DNA of 64,000 nt from Friedmanniella luteola (lineage in GTDB: Bacteria; Actinomycetota; Actinomycetes; Propionibacteriales; Propionibacteriaceae). Shown one piece after another: positions 8,243-19,270 of this stretch (its first letter is position 1; each line of letters begins with the position of its first letter). The position numbers and the translations under genes are program-made. The stretch is taken from the NCBI RefSeq assembly GCF_900105065.1, contig NZ_LT629749.1, forward strand, positions 248,001 through 312,000, given 5' to 3'. Below the pieces are notes generated by a model, which had not been told where the DNA came from, ran no database searches, and saw nothing but the letters and a program-made list of their open reading frames with translations.

Positions 8243-9007
8243 ATGACCCCGCGCCGGACCCCGGCCGGCCCCCCGGCCGGCGAGCCCGACGCGGCGGCCG
8301 AGCCCGCCCCAGTCGACCGCTCCCGGACCGCCCTGGTGCGCCGGGCCCGGCTGATCGGGCGCACGCTGGCCGAGACCTACCCCGACGCCGACATCGAGCT
8401 GGACTTCCGCACCCCGCTGGAGCTGCTCGTCGCGACCATCCTCGCCGCCCAGAGCACCGACAAGCGGGTCAACACCGTCACGCCGGTGCTGTTCGCGCGC
8501 TACCCGGACGCGGCCGCCTACGCCGCCGCCGACCGGGCCGAGCTGGAGGCGCTGATCACCCCGACAGGGTTCTTCCGGGCGAAGACGGACAGCCTGATGA
8601 AGCTGGGCGCGGCGCTGACCGAGCGCTTCGACGGCGAGGTGCCCGGCCGGCTGGCCGACCTCGTCACGCTGCCCGGCGTGGGCCGCAAGACGGCCAACGT
8701 CGTCCTGGGCTACGCCTTCGGGGTCCCGGGGATCACCGTCGACACCCACGTCGGCCGGCTGTCGCGCCGCTTCGGCTGGACCCGCCAGACCGACCCGGAG
8801 AAGGTCGAGCCGGAGATCGGCGCCCTCTTCCCGCGCAAGGACTGGGTCCCGCTCTGCCAGCACGTCATCTGGCACGGCCGCCGCTGCTGCCACGCCCGCA
8901 ACCCCGCCTGCGGCGCGTGCCCCGTCGCCCGCTGGTGCCCCGCCTACGGGGAGGGCGAGACCGACCCGGTGAAGGCGGCCAAGCTCATCCGGGAACCGCG
9001 CGGATGA
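8243..9007 (+). CDS. nth: Endonuclease III (DNA glycosylase/AP lyase)
   Basis: 254-residue base-excision repair enzyme that removes oxidised pyrimidines and cleaves the abasic site. The helix-hairpin-helix [13 protein letters not shown] contains the catalytic Lys149, and Asp167 lies in VDTHVGRL. The C-terminal [4Fe-4S] cluster is complete: Cys216, Cys223, Cys226 and Cys232 with the classical C-x6-C-x2-C-x5-C spacing. The N-terminus has about 25 extra, disordered-looking residues, common in actinobacteria. Its stop overlaps the ATG of the thioredoxin-like gene (ATGA), starting a chain of coupled genes that runs through 12779. Confidence 0.93.
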   Translation: MTPRRTPAGPPAGEPDAAAEPAPVDRSRTALVRRARLIGRTLAETYPDADIELDFRTPLELLVATILAAQSTDKRVNTVTPVLFARYPDAAAYAAADRAELEALITPTGFFRAKTDSLMKLGAALTERFDGEVPGRLADLVTLPGVGRKTANVVLGYAFGVPGITVDTHVGRLSRRFGWTRQTDPEKVEPEIGALFPRKDWVPLCQHVIWHGRRCCHARNPACGACPVARWCPAYGEGETDPVKAAKLIREPRG

Positions 9008-9639
9008 GACCAGCCCTGGCGGCCGCCCTGCTCGCGCTGGTGCTGGCCGCCGGCTGCACCAGCGAGCCCCCGGTCACGCGGTCCTCGTCTGCGCCGTCCA
9101 CCTCGGTCCCGGCCTCGGCCGGCCCGGCACCCGACTCCAGCAACCTCGCCCCGGAGAAGGCGGCGGCCGGCATCGCCGACTGCCCGGCGTCGGACCCCGG
9201 CGTGGCGGCGGTGGAGGGCGGCCTGCCCGACGCCGTGCTGCCCTGCCTGGGCGGTGGGCGCGAGGTCCGGCTGGCGGGCCTGCGCGGCCGGCCGATGATC
9301 ATCAACGTCTGGGCGCAGTGGTGCGGCCCCTGCCGGGAGGAGGCGCCCTTCCTGGCCGACGTGGCCACGACGAACCGGTCCGACGTGCTGGTGCTGGGCG
9401 TCGACCACGCCGACGACGCCCCCGCCCGGGCCCTCGAGTTCGCGCGCGCCGCCTCCTGGCGCTACCCGCAGATCCAGGACCAGGACCTGGTGCTCCGCCG
9501 CGACCTCCAGGTGGTCGCGCTGCCGCAGACCTTCTTCGTGCGGGCCGACGGCACCATCGCCTTCCGCAACCTCCAGCCGTTCACCTCGGCCGACCAGATC
9601 CGCGACCTCGCCCGGCAGCACCTCGGGGTGACGCCGTGA
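9004..9639 (+). CDS. TlpA-like thioredoxin-fold lipoprotein
   Basis: 211-residue secreted thiol-disulfide protein. The signal peptide ends in a lipobox (LAAGC), predicting a lipid-anchored protein at the outer face of the membrane. A Ser/Pro-rich linker follows, then a thioredoxin fold with the redox motif WCGPC around residues 105-109 and the cis-proline region ALPQTFF. The likely role is reduction of disulfides in exported proteins or cytochrome maturation. The ATG overlaps the nth stop, and its own stop overlaps the GTG of the next gene. In mycobacteria the same gene order occurs (nth, thioredoxin-like, CoA NUDIX). Confidence 0.88.
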   Translation: MRPALAAALLALVLAAGCTSEPPVTRSSSAPSTSVPASAGPAPDSSNLAPEKAAAGIADCPASDPGVAAVEGGLPDAVLPCLGGGREVRLAGLRGRPMIINVWAQWCGPCREEAPFLADVATTNRSDVLVLGVDHADDAPARALEFARAASWRYPQIQDQDLVLRRDLQVVALPQTFFVRADGTIAFRNLQPFTSADQIRDLARQHLGVTP

Positions 9640-10334
9640 GCACCTCCGCCGACGCCCGCCCCGGCTGGCTGCGGCCGCTCGCCGCGGCGCTGGCCAGCCC
9701 GGACCGGGTCGAGCGGGTCGTCGCCCTGCGGCCCGGGGTCGGCGGTCGCGCGGCCGCCGTGCTGTGCCTCGTGGCGGCGGGTGCCGACGGGCCGGAGGTG
9801 CTGTTCGTGGAGCGCGCCGCCACCCTCCGCACGCACGCCGGTCAGATCGCCTTCCCCGGCGGTGCCGCGGACCCCGGCGACGTCGACCTCGTCGACACCG
9901 CCCTGCGCGAGGCGGAGGAGGAGGTCGGCGTCCGCCGCGGCGACGTCGACGTCCTCGGGCTGCTGCCACCGGCCCACGTCGCCGTGAGCGGCTTCGACGT
10001 GACCGCGGTCGTCGGCTGGTGGCGGGACCGGACGCGGGTGGGCGCCGTCGACGCCCGCGAGGTCGCCTCGGTCCCGGTGGTCCCGGTGTCCGTGCTCACC
10101 GACCCCGCCCGCCGCGCCTCCGTGCGGCACCCCTCCGGTTACACGGGTCCCGCCTTCGAGGTCGAGGGCCACCTGATCTGGGGGCTGACCGCCCACCTCC
10201 TCGACGGCGTCCTCGACCTCGCCGGCTGGCAGCGCCCCTGGGACCGCAGCCGTCAGGTCGCCATCCCGGCGCGCTACCTCACGTCCCGTCCCGTCCCTGA
10301 CCGCCCCGAGCCCGGAGGCCCCGATGCCCACTGA
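9636..10334 (+). CDS. CoA pyrophosphatase-type NUDIX hydrolase
   Basis: 232-residue NUDIX hydrolase of the NudL/NUDT8-like group, which cleaves CoA and its derivatives into 4'-phosphopantetheine and 3',5'-ADP. The diagnostic segment upstream of the NUDIX box is present (LRTHAGQIAFPGG), followed by DPGD and REAEEEVGV. The GTG at 9636 overlaps the upstream stop (GTGA). The frame ends 11 bp inside the HD-domain gene. In mycobacteria the neighbouring gene is a membrane serine protease (MarP), but here an HD-domain gene takes that place. Confidence 0.85.
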   Translation: MSTSADARPGWLRPLAAALASPDRVERVVALRPGVGGRAAAVLCLVAAGADGPEVLFVERAATLRTHAGQIAFPGGAADPGDVDLVDTALREAEEEVGVRRGDVDVLGLLPPAHVAVSGFDVTAVVGWWRDRTRVGAVDAREVASVPVVPVSVLTDPARRASVRHPSGYTGPAFEVEGHLIWGLTAHLLDGVLDLAGWQRPWDRSRQVAIPARYLTSRPVPDRPEPGGPDAH

Positions 10335-11040
10335 CCTGACCGACCCGTACGCCGTGACCGACCTCGCCCCGGAGGCGGTCGAGGCGGAGCTGACGGAGCG
10401 CTGGGACGCCCTGCTGCCGGCCTCGCCCGAGCTGGGAGCGGCCCTCCGCCGCCGCTACGCCGAGCCCCACCGGCGCTACCACGACCAGGCCCACCTGCTG
10501 CAGGTGCTGCGGGTCGTCGACCGGCTGGCCGGCGACGAGGACGTCTACGTCGTCCGGCTCGCGGCCTGGTTCCACGACGCCGTCTACGACGTCCCCGAGC
10601 GCGAGCTGACCAACGAGGAGGCCTCGGCCCGGCTGTCGGTCCGCGAGCTGGGCCGGGCGGGCTTCGAGCAGGAGGACCTGACGCAGGTCGCCCGGCTGGT
10701 GCGGCTGACCGAGACCCACGCCCCCGGCGGCCGCGACCCCGAGGGGGAGCTGCTGTGCGACGCGGACCTCGCCATCCTGGCCGCCCCGCCGGAGCGCTAC
10801 GACGCCTACGTCGAGGCCGTCCGCGCCGAGCACGCGTCGGTGCCGGAGGAGGAGTTCCTGGCCGGCCGGCTGGCGGTGCTGGAGCCGCTGGCCGACAGCG
10901 AGATCTTCCGCAGCGGCAAGGCCCAGAGCCTCAAGGCGGCCGCCCGGGCGAACCTCGGCCGCGAGCTCTGGTCGCTCCGCGACAGGCTGGGCCTCGAGCA
11001 GCCGGAGGACGAGGACCCTGTGCGAGACTCCCGCAGGTGA
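10324..11040 (+). CDS. HD-superfamily metal-dependent phosphohydrolase-like protein
   Basis: 238-residue predicted metal-dependent HD-superfamily protein. Candidate ligands appear in order as the first His region (RYHDQAHLLQVL, about residues 51-62), the HD pair in AAWFHDAVYD (about 79-88), and a late Asp in CDADLAIL (about 145-152). The arrangement matches a widespread uncharacterised family of about 200-240 residues; the substrate is unknown. It overlaps the CoA NUDIX gene by 11 bp and its stop overlaps the GTG of the GH13 gene, so it belongs to the nth chain. Confidence 0.8.
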   Translation: MPTDLTDPYAVTDLAPEAVEAELTERWDALLPASPELGAALRRRYAEPHRRYHDQAHLLQVLRVVDRLAGDEDVYVVRLAAWFHDAVYDVPERELTNEEASARLSVRELGRAGFEQEDLTQVARLVRLTETHAPGGRDPEGELLCDADLAILAAPPERYDAYVEAVRAEHASVPEEEFLAGRLAVLEPLADSEIFRSGKAQSLKAAARANLGRELWSLRDRLGLEQPEDEDPVRDSRR

Positions 11041-12779
11041 GCAGCCCCCACGAGACGCGCGTCCTGCCCACCGGTCGGGTCCTCCGGCGAGAACCCGGCT
11101 GGTGGCGGTCGGCGGTGGTCTACCAGATCTACCCGCGCTCCTTCGCCGACAGCAACGGTGACGGCATCGGGGACATCCCGGGCATCACCGCGAAGGTCGA
11201 CCACCTGGCCGCCCTGGGGGTCGACGTCGTCTGGCTGTCCCCGGTCTACGCCTCGCCGCAGGACGACAACGGCTATGACATCAGCGACTACGAGGACATC
11301 GACCCCACGTTCGGCTCGCTGGCCGACCTCGACGCCCTGATCGACGCCCTGCACGCGCGAGGGATCAAGCTGGTCATGGACCTGGTGGTCAACCACACCT
11401 CCGACGAGCACGCGTGGTTCCAGGAGTCCCGGGACCCGGCGTCGCCGAAGCGGGACTGGTACTGGTGGCGCCCGGCGCGGGCGGGCGCCGAGCCCGGCAC
11501 CGCCGGCGCCGAGCCCACCAACTGGGCGTCCTTCTTCTCCGGCTCCGCCTGGCAGCACGACGAGCGGAGCGGGGAGTACTACCTGCACCTGTTCTCACCG
11601 AAGCAGCCCGACCTCAACTGGGAGAACCCGGAGGTCCGGCAGGCGGTCTACGCGATGATGAACCGCTGGGTGGACCGCGGCGTCGACGGCTTCCGGATGG
11701 ACGTCATCAACCTGATCTCGAAGCGGCCGGAGCTGCGGGACGGTCCGACCGTGCCCGGCCGCCCCTTCGCCTGGGCCTTCGACCAGTTCAGCAACGGGCC
11801 GCGGTTGGAGGAGTTCCTGCAGGAGATGAACGCCGCCGTCGGGCTCGACGAGCGCCACCTGCTCACCGTGGGCGAGATGCCCGGCTCCACCATCGACCTC
11901 GCCCGCCGGGTGACGGACCCGGCGAACGGCGAGCTCAACATGGTGTTCACCTTCGAGCACGTCGGCCTCGACGCCCAGCCCGGCGGCACCAAGTGGGACA
12001 TCGCGCCGCTCCGGCTGCCGGTGCTCAAGCAGAACCTCGCTGCCTGGCAGGACGGCCTGGCGGGGGTCGGCTGGAACTCGCTGTACTGGGACAACCACGA
12101 CCAGCCGCGCGCGGTGTCGCGGTTCGGCGACGACAGCCCGGAGCACCGGGTGAACTCGGCCAAGACGCTGGCCTCGGTGCAGCACCTGCACCAGGGCACG
12201 CCGTACGTCTATCAGGGCGAGGAGCTGGGCATGACGAACACCCAGTTCGCCGACATCAGCGCCTACCGCGACATCGAGACCCTCAACTACCACGCCGAGG
12301 CGATGAGCCAGGGCCTGGACCCGGAGACGGTGATGCACGCGCTCAGCGTCCGCAGCCGCGACAACGCCCGGACGCCGGTGCAGTGGGACGACACCTCGCA
12401 CGCGGGGTTCACCGAGGGCATCCCGTGGCTGCCGGTCAACCCGAACTACGTCTTCGTCAACGCCGCCGCGGCGGTGGCCGATCAGGACTCCACCTTCCAC
12501 CACGTCCGCCGGCTCATCGAGCTGCGGCACGAGCTCCCCGTGGTGGTCGAGGGCCGGTTCGCCCTGCTGCTGCCCGAGCACGAGCAGATCTGGGCCTTCA
12601 CCCGGACGCTGGGGCAGCAGGTGCTGCTGGTGGTGGCCAACTGCTCCTCGACGCCCGCCACGGTGCCGGCCGGCTCGCTGCCCGACGTCACCGGGGCCCG
12701 GCTGCTGCTGAGCACCCACCCGGGTGCGGCGTCGCCGGAGCTGGCGCCGTGGGAGTCCCGCCTCCACCTGATCGGCTGA
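11037..12779 (+). CDS. GH13 alpha-glucosidase / oligo-1,6-glucosidase-like
   Basis: 580-residue glycoside hydrolase of family 13. The four conserved regions are present: DLVVNHTSDEH (region I), GFRMDVINL with nucleophile Asp222, the acid/base Glu280 in TVGEMPG, and Asp355 in WDNHDQPR. The N-terminal AVVYQIYPRSFADSNGDG and an intact (beta/alpha)8 barrel plus C-terminal beta domain match cytosolic alpha-glucosidases that release glucose from maltose, isomaltose or sucrose-type substrates. There is no signal peptide. The GTG at 11037 overlaps the HD gene stop. Trehalose synthase is less likely, given the length and the lack of its signature extensions. Confidence 0.9.
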   Translation: MSSPHETRVLPTGRVLRREPGWWRSAVVYQIYPRSFADSNGDGIGDIPGITAKVDHLAALGVDVVWLSPVYASPQDDNGYDISDYEDIDPTFGSLADLDALIDALHARGIKLVMDLVVNHTSDEHAWFQESRDPASPKRDWYWWRPARAGAEPGTAGAEPTNWASFFSGSAWQHDERSGEYYLHLFSPKQPDLNWENPEVRQAVYAMMNRWVDRGVDGFRMDVINLISKRPELRDGPTVPGRPFAWAFDQFSNGPRLEEFLQEMNAAVGLDERHLLTVGEMPGSTIDLARRVTDPANGELNMVFTFEHVGLDAQPGGTKWDIAPLRLPVLKQNLAAWQDGLAGVGWNSLYWDNHDQPRAVSRFGDDSPEHRVNSAKTLASVQHLHQGTPYVYQGEELGMTNTQFADISAYRDIETLNYHAEAMSQGLDPETVMHALSVRSRDNARTPVQWDDTSHAGFTEGIPWLPVNPNYVFVNAAAAVADQDSTFHHVRRLIELRHELPVVVEGRFALLLPEHEQIWAFTRTLGQQVLLVVANCSSTPATVPAGSLPDVTGARLLLSTHPGAASPELAPWESRLHLIG

Positions 12780-12791
12780 GGGGAGCCGACC

Positions 12792-14930
12792 GTGCCGCGA
12801 CCCGACGTGCGGGACCGGCTCCGTGCCGCGGTCGACGCGGTGGTGCCGGCCGACGACCTGCCCGCCGCCTCGGCCGTCGGCGTGGCCGACTTCCTGCTGT
12901 CGGAGGCCGTCCGGTCCTACGGCTGGTCCGCACGGGTGGCGGCCGTGCTGGACCGGCTCGACGCGGCCGCGGAGGACCGCGGGGACGGCGGCTTCGCCGC
13001 CCTCGACGCGGCGACGCAGCAGCAGGTCCTCGACGACCTGGTCGACGAGCCCGAGGTGCGCTGGTTCACCACCACCGTCGCCGCGGCCTACTACGCCGAC
13101 GCGGCGTCGGGGGGCAACACCGGACCGGCGGCCTGGGGGGCGCTGGGCTGGACGCCCGACCCTCCGGGCGGCTGGCCGGACGTGGCCGTGCCGCCGCCGG
13201 ACCGCCGTGCCGTGATCGGCCACGCCGAGCTCCGGACCCGCTACGACGCGGTGGTCATCGGCTCCGGGGCCGGCGGCGGGGTGGCCGCGGCGGAGCTGAC
13301 GGCCGCCGGCCGGACGGTCCTGGTCGTCGAGCGCGGCAGCTTCCCCGACACCGCCGAGCTGGCCGAGGACCACCTGCGCAACGCGCGCACCGACGTCGGC
13401 CTCGACCACCGGACGCTGGCGCCCTCGGACGGCAACCCGCGGACCCTGCAGCTGGGGCTCCGGACCGAGACGGTCTCACCCTGGGACCCCCGGTGGGGCA
13501 GCAACGCCAACACCGTCGGCGGGGGCACCCGCGTCTACGGGGCGCAGGCCTGGCGGTTCGTGCCCGAGGACTTCACGATGGCCAGCACCTACGGGGTGCC
13601 CGAGGGCAGTGCGCTGGCCGACTGGCCGGTGGGCCACGCCGAGCTGGAGCCGTTCTACAGCCGGGCCGAGTGGGAGATCGGGGTCTGCGGCAGCACGGCG
13701 GGGGACTCGGCGCTCGCGCCCCGCTCGCGCGACTTCCCGATGCCGCCGATGCCGTTCACGGCGCCGGCCCGACGGCTCGCCGACGCCGGCGCGCGGCTGG
13801 GGTTGCAGACCCTGGCCGTGCCGCTGGCCATCAACTCCGAGCCCTATGGCGGCCGGCCCGCCTGCGCCCGCTGCCGGCAGTGCGTGGGCTTCGCCTGCCC
13901 GGTGGAGGCGAAGAACGGCTCGCACAACACGACGCTGGTCCGGGCCGCGGCCACCGGCCGGCTGCACCTGCTGCTCGGCACCCGGGCCGAGCGCCTGACC
14001 TTCGACCGGTCCGGGCGGGTGACCGGTGTCGTCCTCGCGGCCGCCGTCGACGGCCGCCGCTGGCGCACCGAGGTGGCGGCGGACGACGTGGTGGTCGCGG
14101 CGGGGGCGGTGGAGTCCGCGCGCTTCCTGCTGACCAGCACCAGCGACCGCGAGCCGCACGGCGCGGGCAACGACGCCGACCAGGTCGGCCGGCACCTGCA
14201 GGGCCACCTCTACGCGGGGGCGACCGGCCTGTTCGACGACCCGGTCAACGACTACGTGGGCCCCGGCCCCAGCATCGCGACCAACGACTTCCGCCACCAC
14301 AACGCCGACGACGCCGGCCCGCTGGTGGGCGGCGGGATGATCGCCAACGAGTTCGTGCCCACCCCGACGAGCACGTTCCTCTACCTGAGCCAGGCCGGAC
14401 TGCTGCCCCGGTCCGGGCTGGCGGCGAAGCGGGGGATGCGGCACCTGATGCCGCGGATGCAGCGCGTCGTCGGGCCCGTGCAGGAGGTCACCTCCGCGGA
14501 GTCGCGGGTGCGGCTCGACCCGCACGTCACCGACAGCCTCGGTCTGCCCGTCGCCCGGCTGAGCGGGCGGCTGCACCCCGAGGACCACCGGACCGCCGCG
14601 TTCCTGGGCGAACGGGCGGCGGAGTGGCTGCGTGCGGCCGGGGCCACCACCGTCGTCGTGAACGGCCGCCGGCCCGACGAGTTGGGGCCCAGCAGCGGTC
14701 AGCACCAGGCGGGCAGCTGCCGGATGGGCACCGACCCGGCCCGCTCGGTGACCGACCCGTACGGACGGGTGTGGGGCCACGACAACCTGCGGGTGGTCGA
14801 CGGCTCGCTGCACGTCACCAACGGCGGGGTGAACCCGGTGCTGACGATCTTCGCCAACGCCTACCGGGTGATGGACGCCTGGCTGGGGCCCGAGGCGCGC
14901 CGGCCGGCCCGTGAGAGGCTGGGCCGGTGA
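12792..14930 (+). CDS. GMC-family oxidoreductase with N-terminal gluconate-dehydrogenase-subunit-3-like domain
   Basis: 712-residue flavoprotein. The first 140 residues are helical and resemble a gluconate 2-dehydrogenase subunit 3-like domain. The FAD-binding motif GSGAGGGVAAAEL follows at about 157-169, then a four-cysteine segment CARCRQCVGFACPV near 357-370, and a GMC C-terminal domain (SCRMGTDPA..., then HVTNGGVNPVLTIFANAYR). Relatives oxidise sugars, alcohols or sterols. The Cys segment recurs in some GMC enzymes and could hold a metal cluster or structural disulfides. GGGGAG lies upstream of the GTG, 12 nt after the GH13 stop, so both may act on carbohydrates (inference). Confidence 0.85.
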   Translation: MPRPDVRDRLRAAVDAVVPADDLPAASAVGVADFLLSEAVRSYGWSARVAAVLDRLDAAAEDRGDGGFAALDAATQQQVLDDLVDEPEVRWFTTTVAAAYYADAASGGNTGPAAWGALGWTPDPPGGWPDVAVPPPDRRAVIGHAELRTRYDAVVIGSGAGGGVAAAELTAAGRTVLVVERGSFPDTAELAEDHLRNARTDVGLDHRTLAPSDGNPRTLQLGLRTETVSPWDPRWGSNANTVGGGTRVYGAQAWRFVPEDFTMASTYGVPEGSALADWPVGHAELEPFYSRAEWEIGVCGSTAGDSALAPRSRDFPMPPMPFTAPARRLADAGARLGLQTLAVPLAINSEPYGGRPACARCRQCVGFACPVEAKNGSHNTTLVRAAATGRLHLLLGTRAERLTFDRSGRVTGVVLAAAVDGRRWRTEVAADDVVVAAGAVESARFLLTSTSDREPHGAGNDADQVGRHLQGHLYAGATGLFDDPVNDYVGPGPSIATNDFRHHNADDAGPLVGGGMIANEFVPTPTSTFLYLSQAGLLPRSGLAAKRGMRHLMPRMQRVVGPVQEVTSAESRVRLDPHVTDSLGLPVARLSGRLHPEDHRTAAFLGERAAEWLRAAGATTVVVNGRRPDELGPSSGQHQAGSCRMGTDPARSVTDPYGRVWGHDNLRVVDGSLHVTNGGVNPVLTIFANAYRVMDAWLGPEARRPARERLGR

Positions 14931-15148
14931 CCGCAGAGAACACCGACCCCGTGCCCGCAGGCGACGACGCCGTGCCCGAGACCGCCGACCCCGCGCCGCT
15001 GGAGCGCTCCGAGCAGCTCATCGAGGAGGCCCGGGGCGCCTCGCACACGGCCCTGGTCGAGACCGAGGACGACCCGGGACCGGAGACCGAGACCGGCCAG
15101 GAGTTCCCCGTGCCGGGCGACGACCAGGACTCGGCCGAGCGGTTCTGA
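14927..15148 (+). CDS. Small acidic hypothetical protein
   Basis: 73-residue, very acidic, low-complexity protein with no membrane segment, cysteine or recognisable domain. I do not recognise a family. It is retained because its GTG overlaps the GMC oxidoreductase stop in the same GTGA manner as real genes nearby, and its codons keep the strong third-position GC bias. A hairpin terminator follows at 15165-15193. It could be a stabilising partner of the oxidoreductase or an unrelated disordered protein. Confidence 0.55.
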   Translation: MTAENTDPVPAGDDAVPETADPAPLERSEQLIEEARGASHTALVETEDDPGPETETGQEFPVPGDDQDSAERF

Positions 15149-15164
15149 CCCCGCCCGGTGCTGA

Positions 15165-15193
15165 CCCGCTGCCGGCCGCCGGCCGGCGGCGGG
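15165..15193. terminator. Hairpin terminator between convergent genes
   Basis: CCCGCTGCCGGCC, loop gcc, then GGCCGGCGGCGGG: 13 pairs including one G-T wobble. There is no T-tract. It sits between the plus-strand GMC/acidic-protein unit and the minus-strand holin-like gene, so it may serve both. Confidence 0.55.
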
Positions 15194-15202
15194 AGCGGGC
15201 GG

Positions 15203-15646
15203 TCAGCTGATCGCGCGGCTGCTGACGACGGTGCCCTCGATCTGCGGGGCGGTCGCAGCGGCGTTCCCGCGCTGCACGGCGGCCTTGATGTCGGCGACCG
15301 TCGCGTTCGCGGTGGCGATGGTCCGCTCCGGGGCCTTGACCCGCTTGACCAGCACGAAGCCGACCAGGCCGAGGACGGCGGCGACGAGCAGCAGGGCCAC
15401 GCCGACGATGAGGAAGGCCAGCCAGGTGTCCACCACCTGCGCCAGTGCGAAGGCCGCCGCGAAGTAGAGCACCGAGAGCGCGGAGATGACGAAGTAGCCG
15501 GCGGCGCCGAACAGTCCCGCGCCGATGCCGGCGTTCTTGGCCGCGGGGACCAGCTCGGACTTGGCCAGCTGGATCTCGTCGCGGACCAACAGCTTCACGT
15601 CGTCGCTGATGCCCTTGATCAGGTCGCTCACACCCTGGTCTGCCAT
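15203..15646 (-). CDS. Phage-holin-family-like membrane protein
   Basis: 147-residue protein with a soluble amphipathic N-terminus (about 1-40), two closely spaced membrane helices (about 45-70 and 78-103) and a positively charged to polar tail. This layout matches the actinobacterial 'phage holin family' (DUF1469-like) that occurs outside prophages; a holin function is not implied. The ATG at 15646 is preceded by a GAGGAGC ribosome binding site. Homologues lie in the same chromosomal region of Mycobacterium, near acs and nth. Confidence 0.75.
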   Translation of the reverse strand: MADQGVSDLIKGISDDVKLLVRDEIQLAKSELVPAAKNAGIGAGLFGAAGYFVISALSVLYFAAAFALAQVVDTWLAFLIVGVALLLVAAVLGLVGFVLVKRVKAPERTIATANATVADIKAAVQRGNAAATAPQIEGTVVSSRAIS

Positions 15647-15822
15647 GAGTGCTCCTCTCGTCAGGGGTGAGCCTAGTGGTCGGCCACCCGGGCGCCGCGC
15701 GCGGTGTCCGGCGGCGTGGCGCCGGGCCACCGGTGGTCTTCGGTAGCGTGGTCCACGGTGCGCCGGGAAGTCTGGTCGGCAACGACCCCAGCGACCCCAC
15801 CATCCCCCGAGGAGCACCCGCC

Positions 15823-17145
15823 GTGTCCCACCCCGACGCCCGCCCCCGCCCCCTGTTCGGCCGCGGCTCGTGGACCGAGGTGTCGCGGGTCACGGCACTG
15901 CTCCGTCGCGAGACCGTCGGCGGCGCCCTCCTGCTCGCCGCCACCGTGCTGGCCCTGGCCTGGGCGAACTCGCCGTGGTCGGCCGGCTACGCCGCACTCC
16001 GCGACCTCCGTGCCGGTCCGGCGGCGCTCCACCTCGACCTGACCCTGGGGACCTGGGCGGCGGACGGGCTGCTCGCGATCTTCTTCTTCGTGGCCGGGCT
16101 CGAGCTCAAGCGCGAGTTCGTGGCCGGCGACCTGCGCGACCCGCGCCGGGCGGCACTCCCGGTCGTGGCCGCCGTGGGCGGGATGGCTGTGCCGGCGCTG
16201 GTCTTCGTGCTGGTCAACCTGCGCACCGGCGGGGGTGCGCTGCAGGGCTGGGCCATCCCCACCGCGACCGACATCGCGTTCGCGCTGGCCGTCCTCGCCG
16301 TCATCAGCACCCACCTGCCGGTGGCCCTGCGCACGTTCCTGCTCACCCTCGCCGTGGTCGACGACCTGCTGGCCATCACGATCATCGCGGTCTTCTACAC
16401 CCGCGACCTCGCCCCGCTGCTGCTGCTCGCGGCGCTGGTCCCGCTGGGGCTGTTCGGCTGGGCGGTGCAGCGGCGGGTCCGCTCCTGGTGGCTGCTGCTG
16501 CCGCTGGCCGCGGCCACCTGGGCGCTCGTGCACGCCTCCGGCGTGCACGCCACGGTGGCCGGGGTGCTGCTCGGCTTCACCGTGCCGGTGGTGCGGAGCC
16601 GGGCGGCCGGCGGGCCGGACGCCGGTCCGGGGCTGGCGGAGCACTTCGAGCACCGCGTGCGTCCCGTCTCGGCCGGCCTCGCCGTGCCGGTGTTCGCGTT
16701 CTTCGCCGCGGGCGTGACGGTCGGCGGGCTGGACGGCCTCGTCGCCGCGCTCGACGACCGCGTCGCGGTGGGCATCGTCGCCGGCCTGGTGGTCGGCAAG
16801 ACCGTCGGCGTGCTCGGCTCCACGTGGCTGATGGCCCGCTTCACCCGGGCGCGGCTGGACACCGACCTGCGCTGGGTCGACGTCCTCGGGCTGTCGGTGC
16901 TGGCCGGGGTCGGGTTCACCGTCTCCCTGCTGATCGGCGACCTGGCCTACGGCGCGGGCAGCGCCCGCGACGACCACGTCAAGGTCGGTGTGCTCTGCGG
17001 GTCCCTGCTCGCCGCGCTGCTGGCCGCGGTGGTCCTGCGGCTGCGGAACCGGACCTACCGGCGCCTGCACGAGGCGGAGGCGCGCGACGCCGACGCCGAC
17101 GGCACGCCGGACGTCTACCAGGAGCCCCGGACCACCGAGGGGTGA
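15823..17145 (+). CDS. nhaA: Na+/H+ antiporter NhaA
   Basis: 440-residue inner-membrane antiporter that exchanges cytosolic Na+ (or Li+) for H+. The transport-site residues are visible: [12 protein letters not shown] carries the Asp equivalent to E. coli Asp133, and VVDDLLAI carries the adjacent aspartates equivalent to Asp163/Asp164. There are about a dozen hydrophobic segments, with an acidic hydrophilic tail after residue 415. The GTG at 15823 is chosen because GAGGAGC precedes it at a proper distance; the longer open frame upstream overlaps the holin promoter region. A hairpin follows at 17146-17171. Confidence 0.92.
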   Translation: MSHPDARPRPLFGRGSWTEVSRVTALLRRETVGGALLLAATVLALAWANSPWSAGYAALRDLRAGPAALHLDLTLGTWAADGLLAIFFFVAGLELKREFVAGDLRDPRRAALPVVAAVGGMAVPALVFVLVNLRTGGGALQGWAIPTATDIAFALAVLAVISTHLPVALRTFLLTLAVVDDLLAITIIAVFYTRDLAPLLLLAALVPLGLFGWAVQRRVRSWWLLLPLAAATWALVHASGVHATVAGVLLGFTVPVVRSRAAGGPDAGPGLAEHFEHRVRPVSAGLAVPVFAFFAAGVTVGGLDGLVAALDDRVAVGIVAGLVVGKTVGVLGSTWLMARFTRARLDTDLRWVDVLGLSVLAGVGFTVSLLIGDLAYGAGSARDDHVKVGVLCGSLLAALLAAVVLRLRNRTYRRLHEAEARDADADGTPDVYQEPRTTEG

Positions 17146-17171
17146 GGGGCCCGGCGCAGCGGCCGGGCCCC
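17146..17171. terminator. Hairpin between convergent nhaA and acsA
   Basis: GGGGCCCGGC, 6-nt loop, GCCGGGCCCC: a perfect 10-bp stem directly after the nhaA stop and 20 bp before the acsA stop on the other strand. It could act in both directions. No T-tract. Confidence 0.55.
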
Positions 17172-17190
17172 GTGACGGTGAGCCGGTCGG

Positions 17191-19152
<1,962 letters not shown>

Positions 19153-19204
19153 GCTGGTCCTCCTCGACGGCTTCTGCGGTGCCGGGCGGTGCCCGGCCGT
19201 GCTC

Positions 19205-19210
19205 AGGTTA
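19205..19210 (-). promoter_or_regulatory. -10 element and leader hairpin for acsA
   Basis: On the minus strand this reads TAACCT, about 53 nt before the acsA GTG. The predicted leader contains a GCCGGGC/GCCCGGC hairpin (19181-19197) ahead of the GAGGAGG ribosome binding site. acsA may therefore have its own promoter in addition to read-through from the symporter genes. Confidence 0.4.
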
Positions 19211-19270
19211 GCGAGGCGGCCCCCGGCCGCCGTCGACACCGGGTGGGCGACGGCGGTCCGGGGCGCCGGC

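Noticed and set aside
11414-14914. A 1166-residue plus-strand frame across the GH13 and GMC genes
   Set aside because: It is out of frame with both recognised enzymes and has shadow composition.
15203-15646. Prophage based on the holin-like gene
   Set aside because: No endolysin, structural or integrase genes are nearby; this holin-family protein is a normal chromosomal gene in actinobacteria.
19202-19217. IdeR box upstream of acsA (TCAGGTTAG)
   Set aside because: Only one half of the consensus is present; the other half has no match, so iron control of acsA is not supported.
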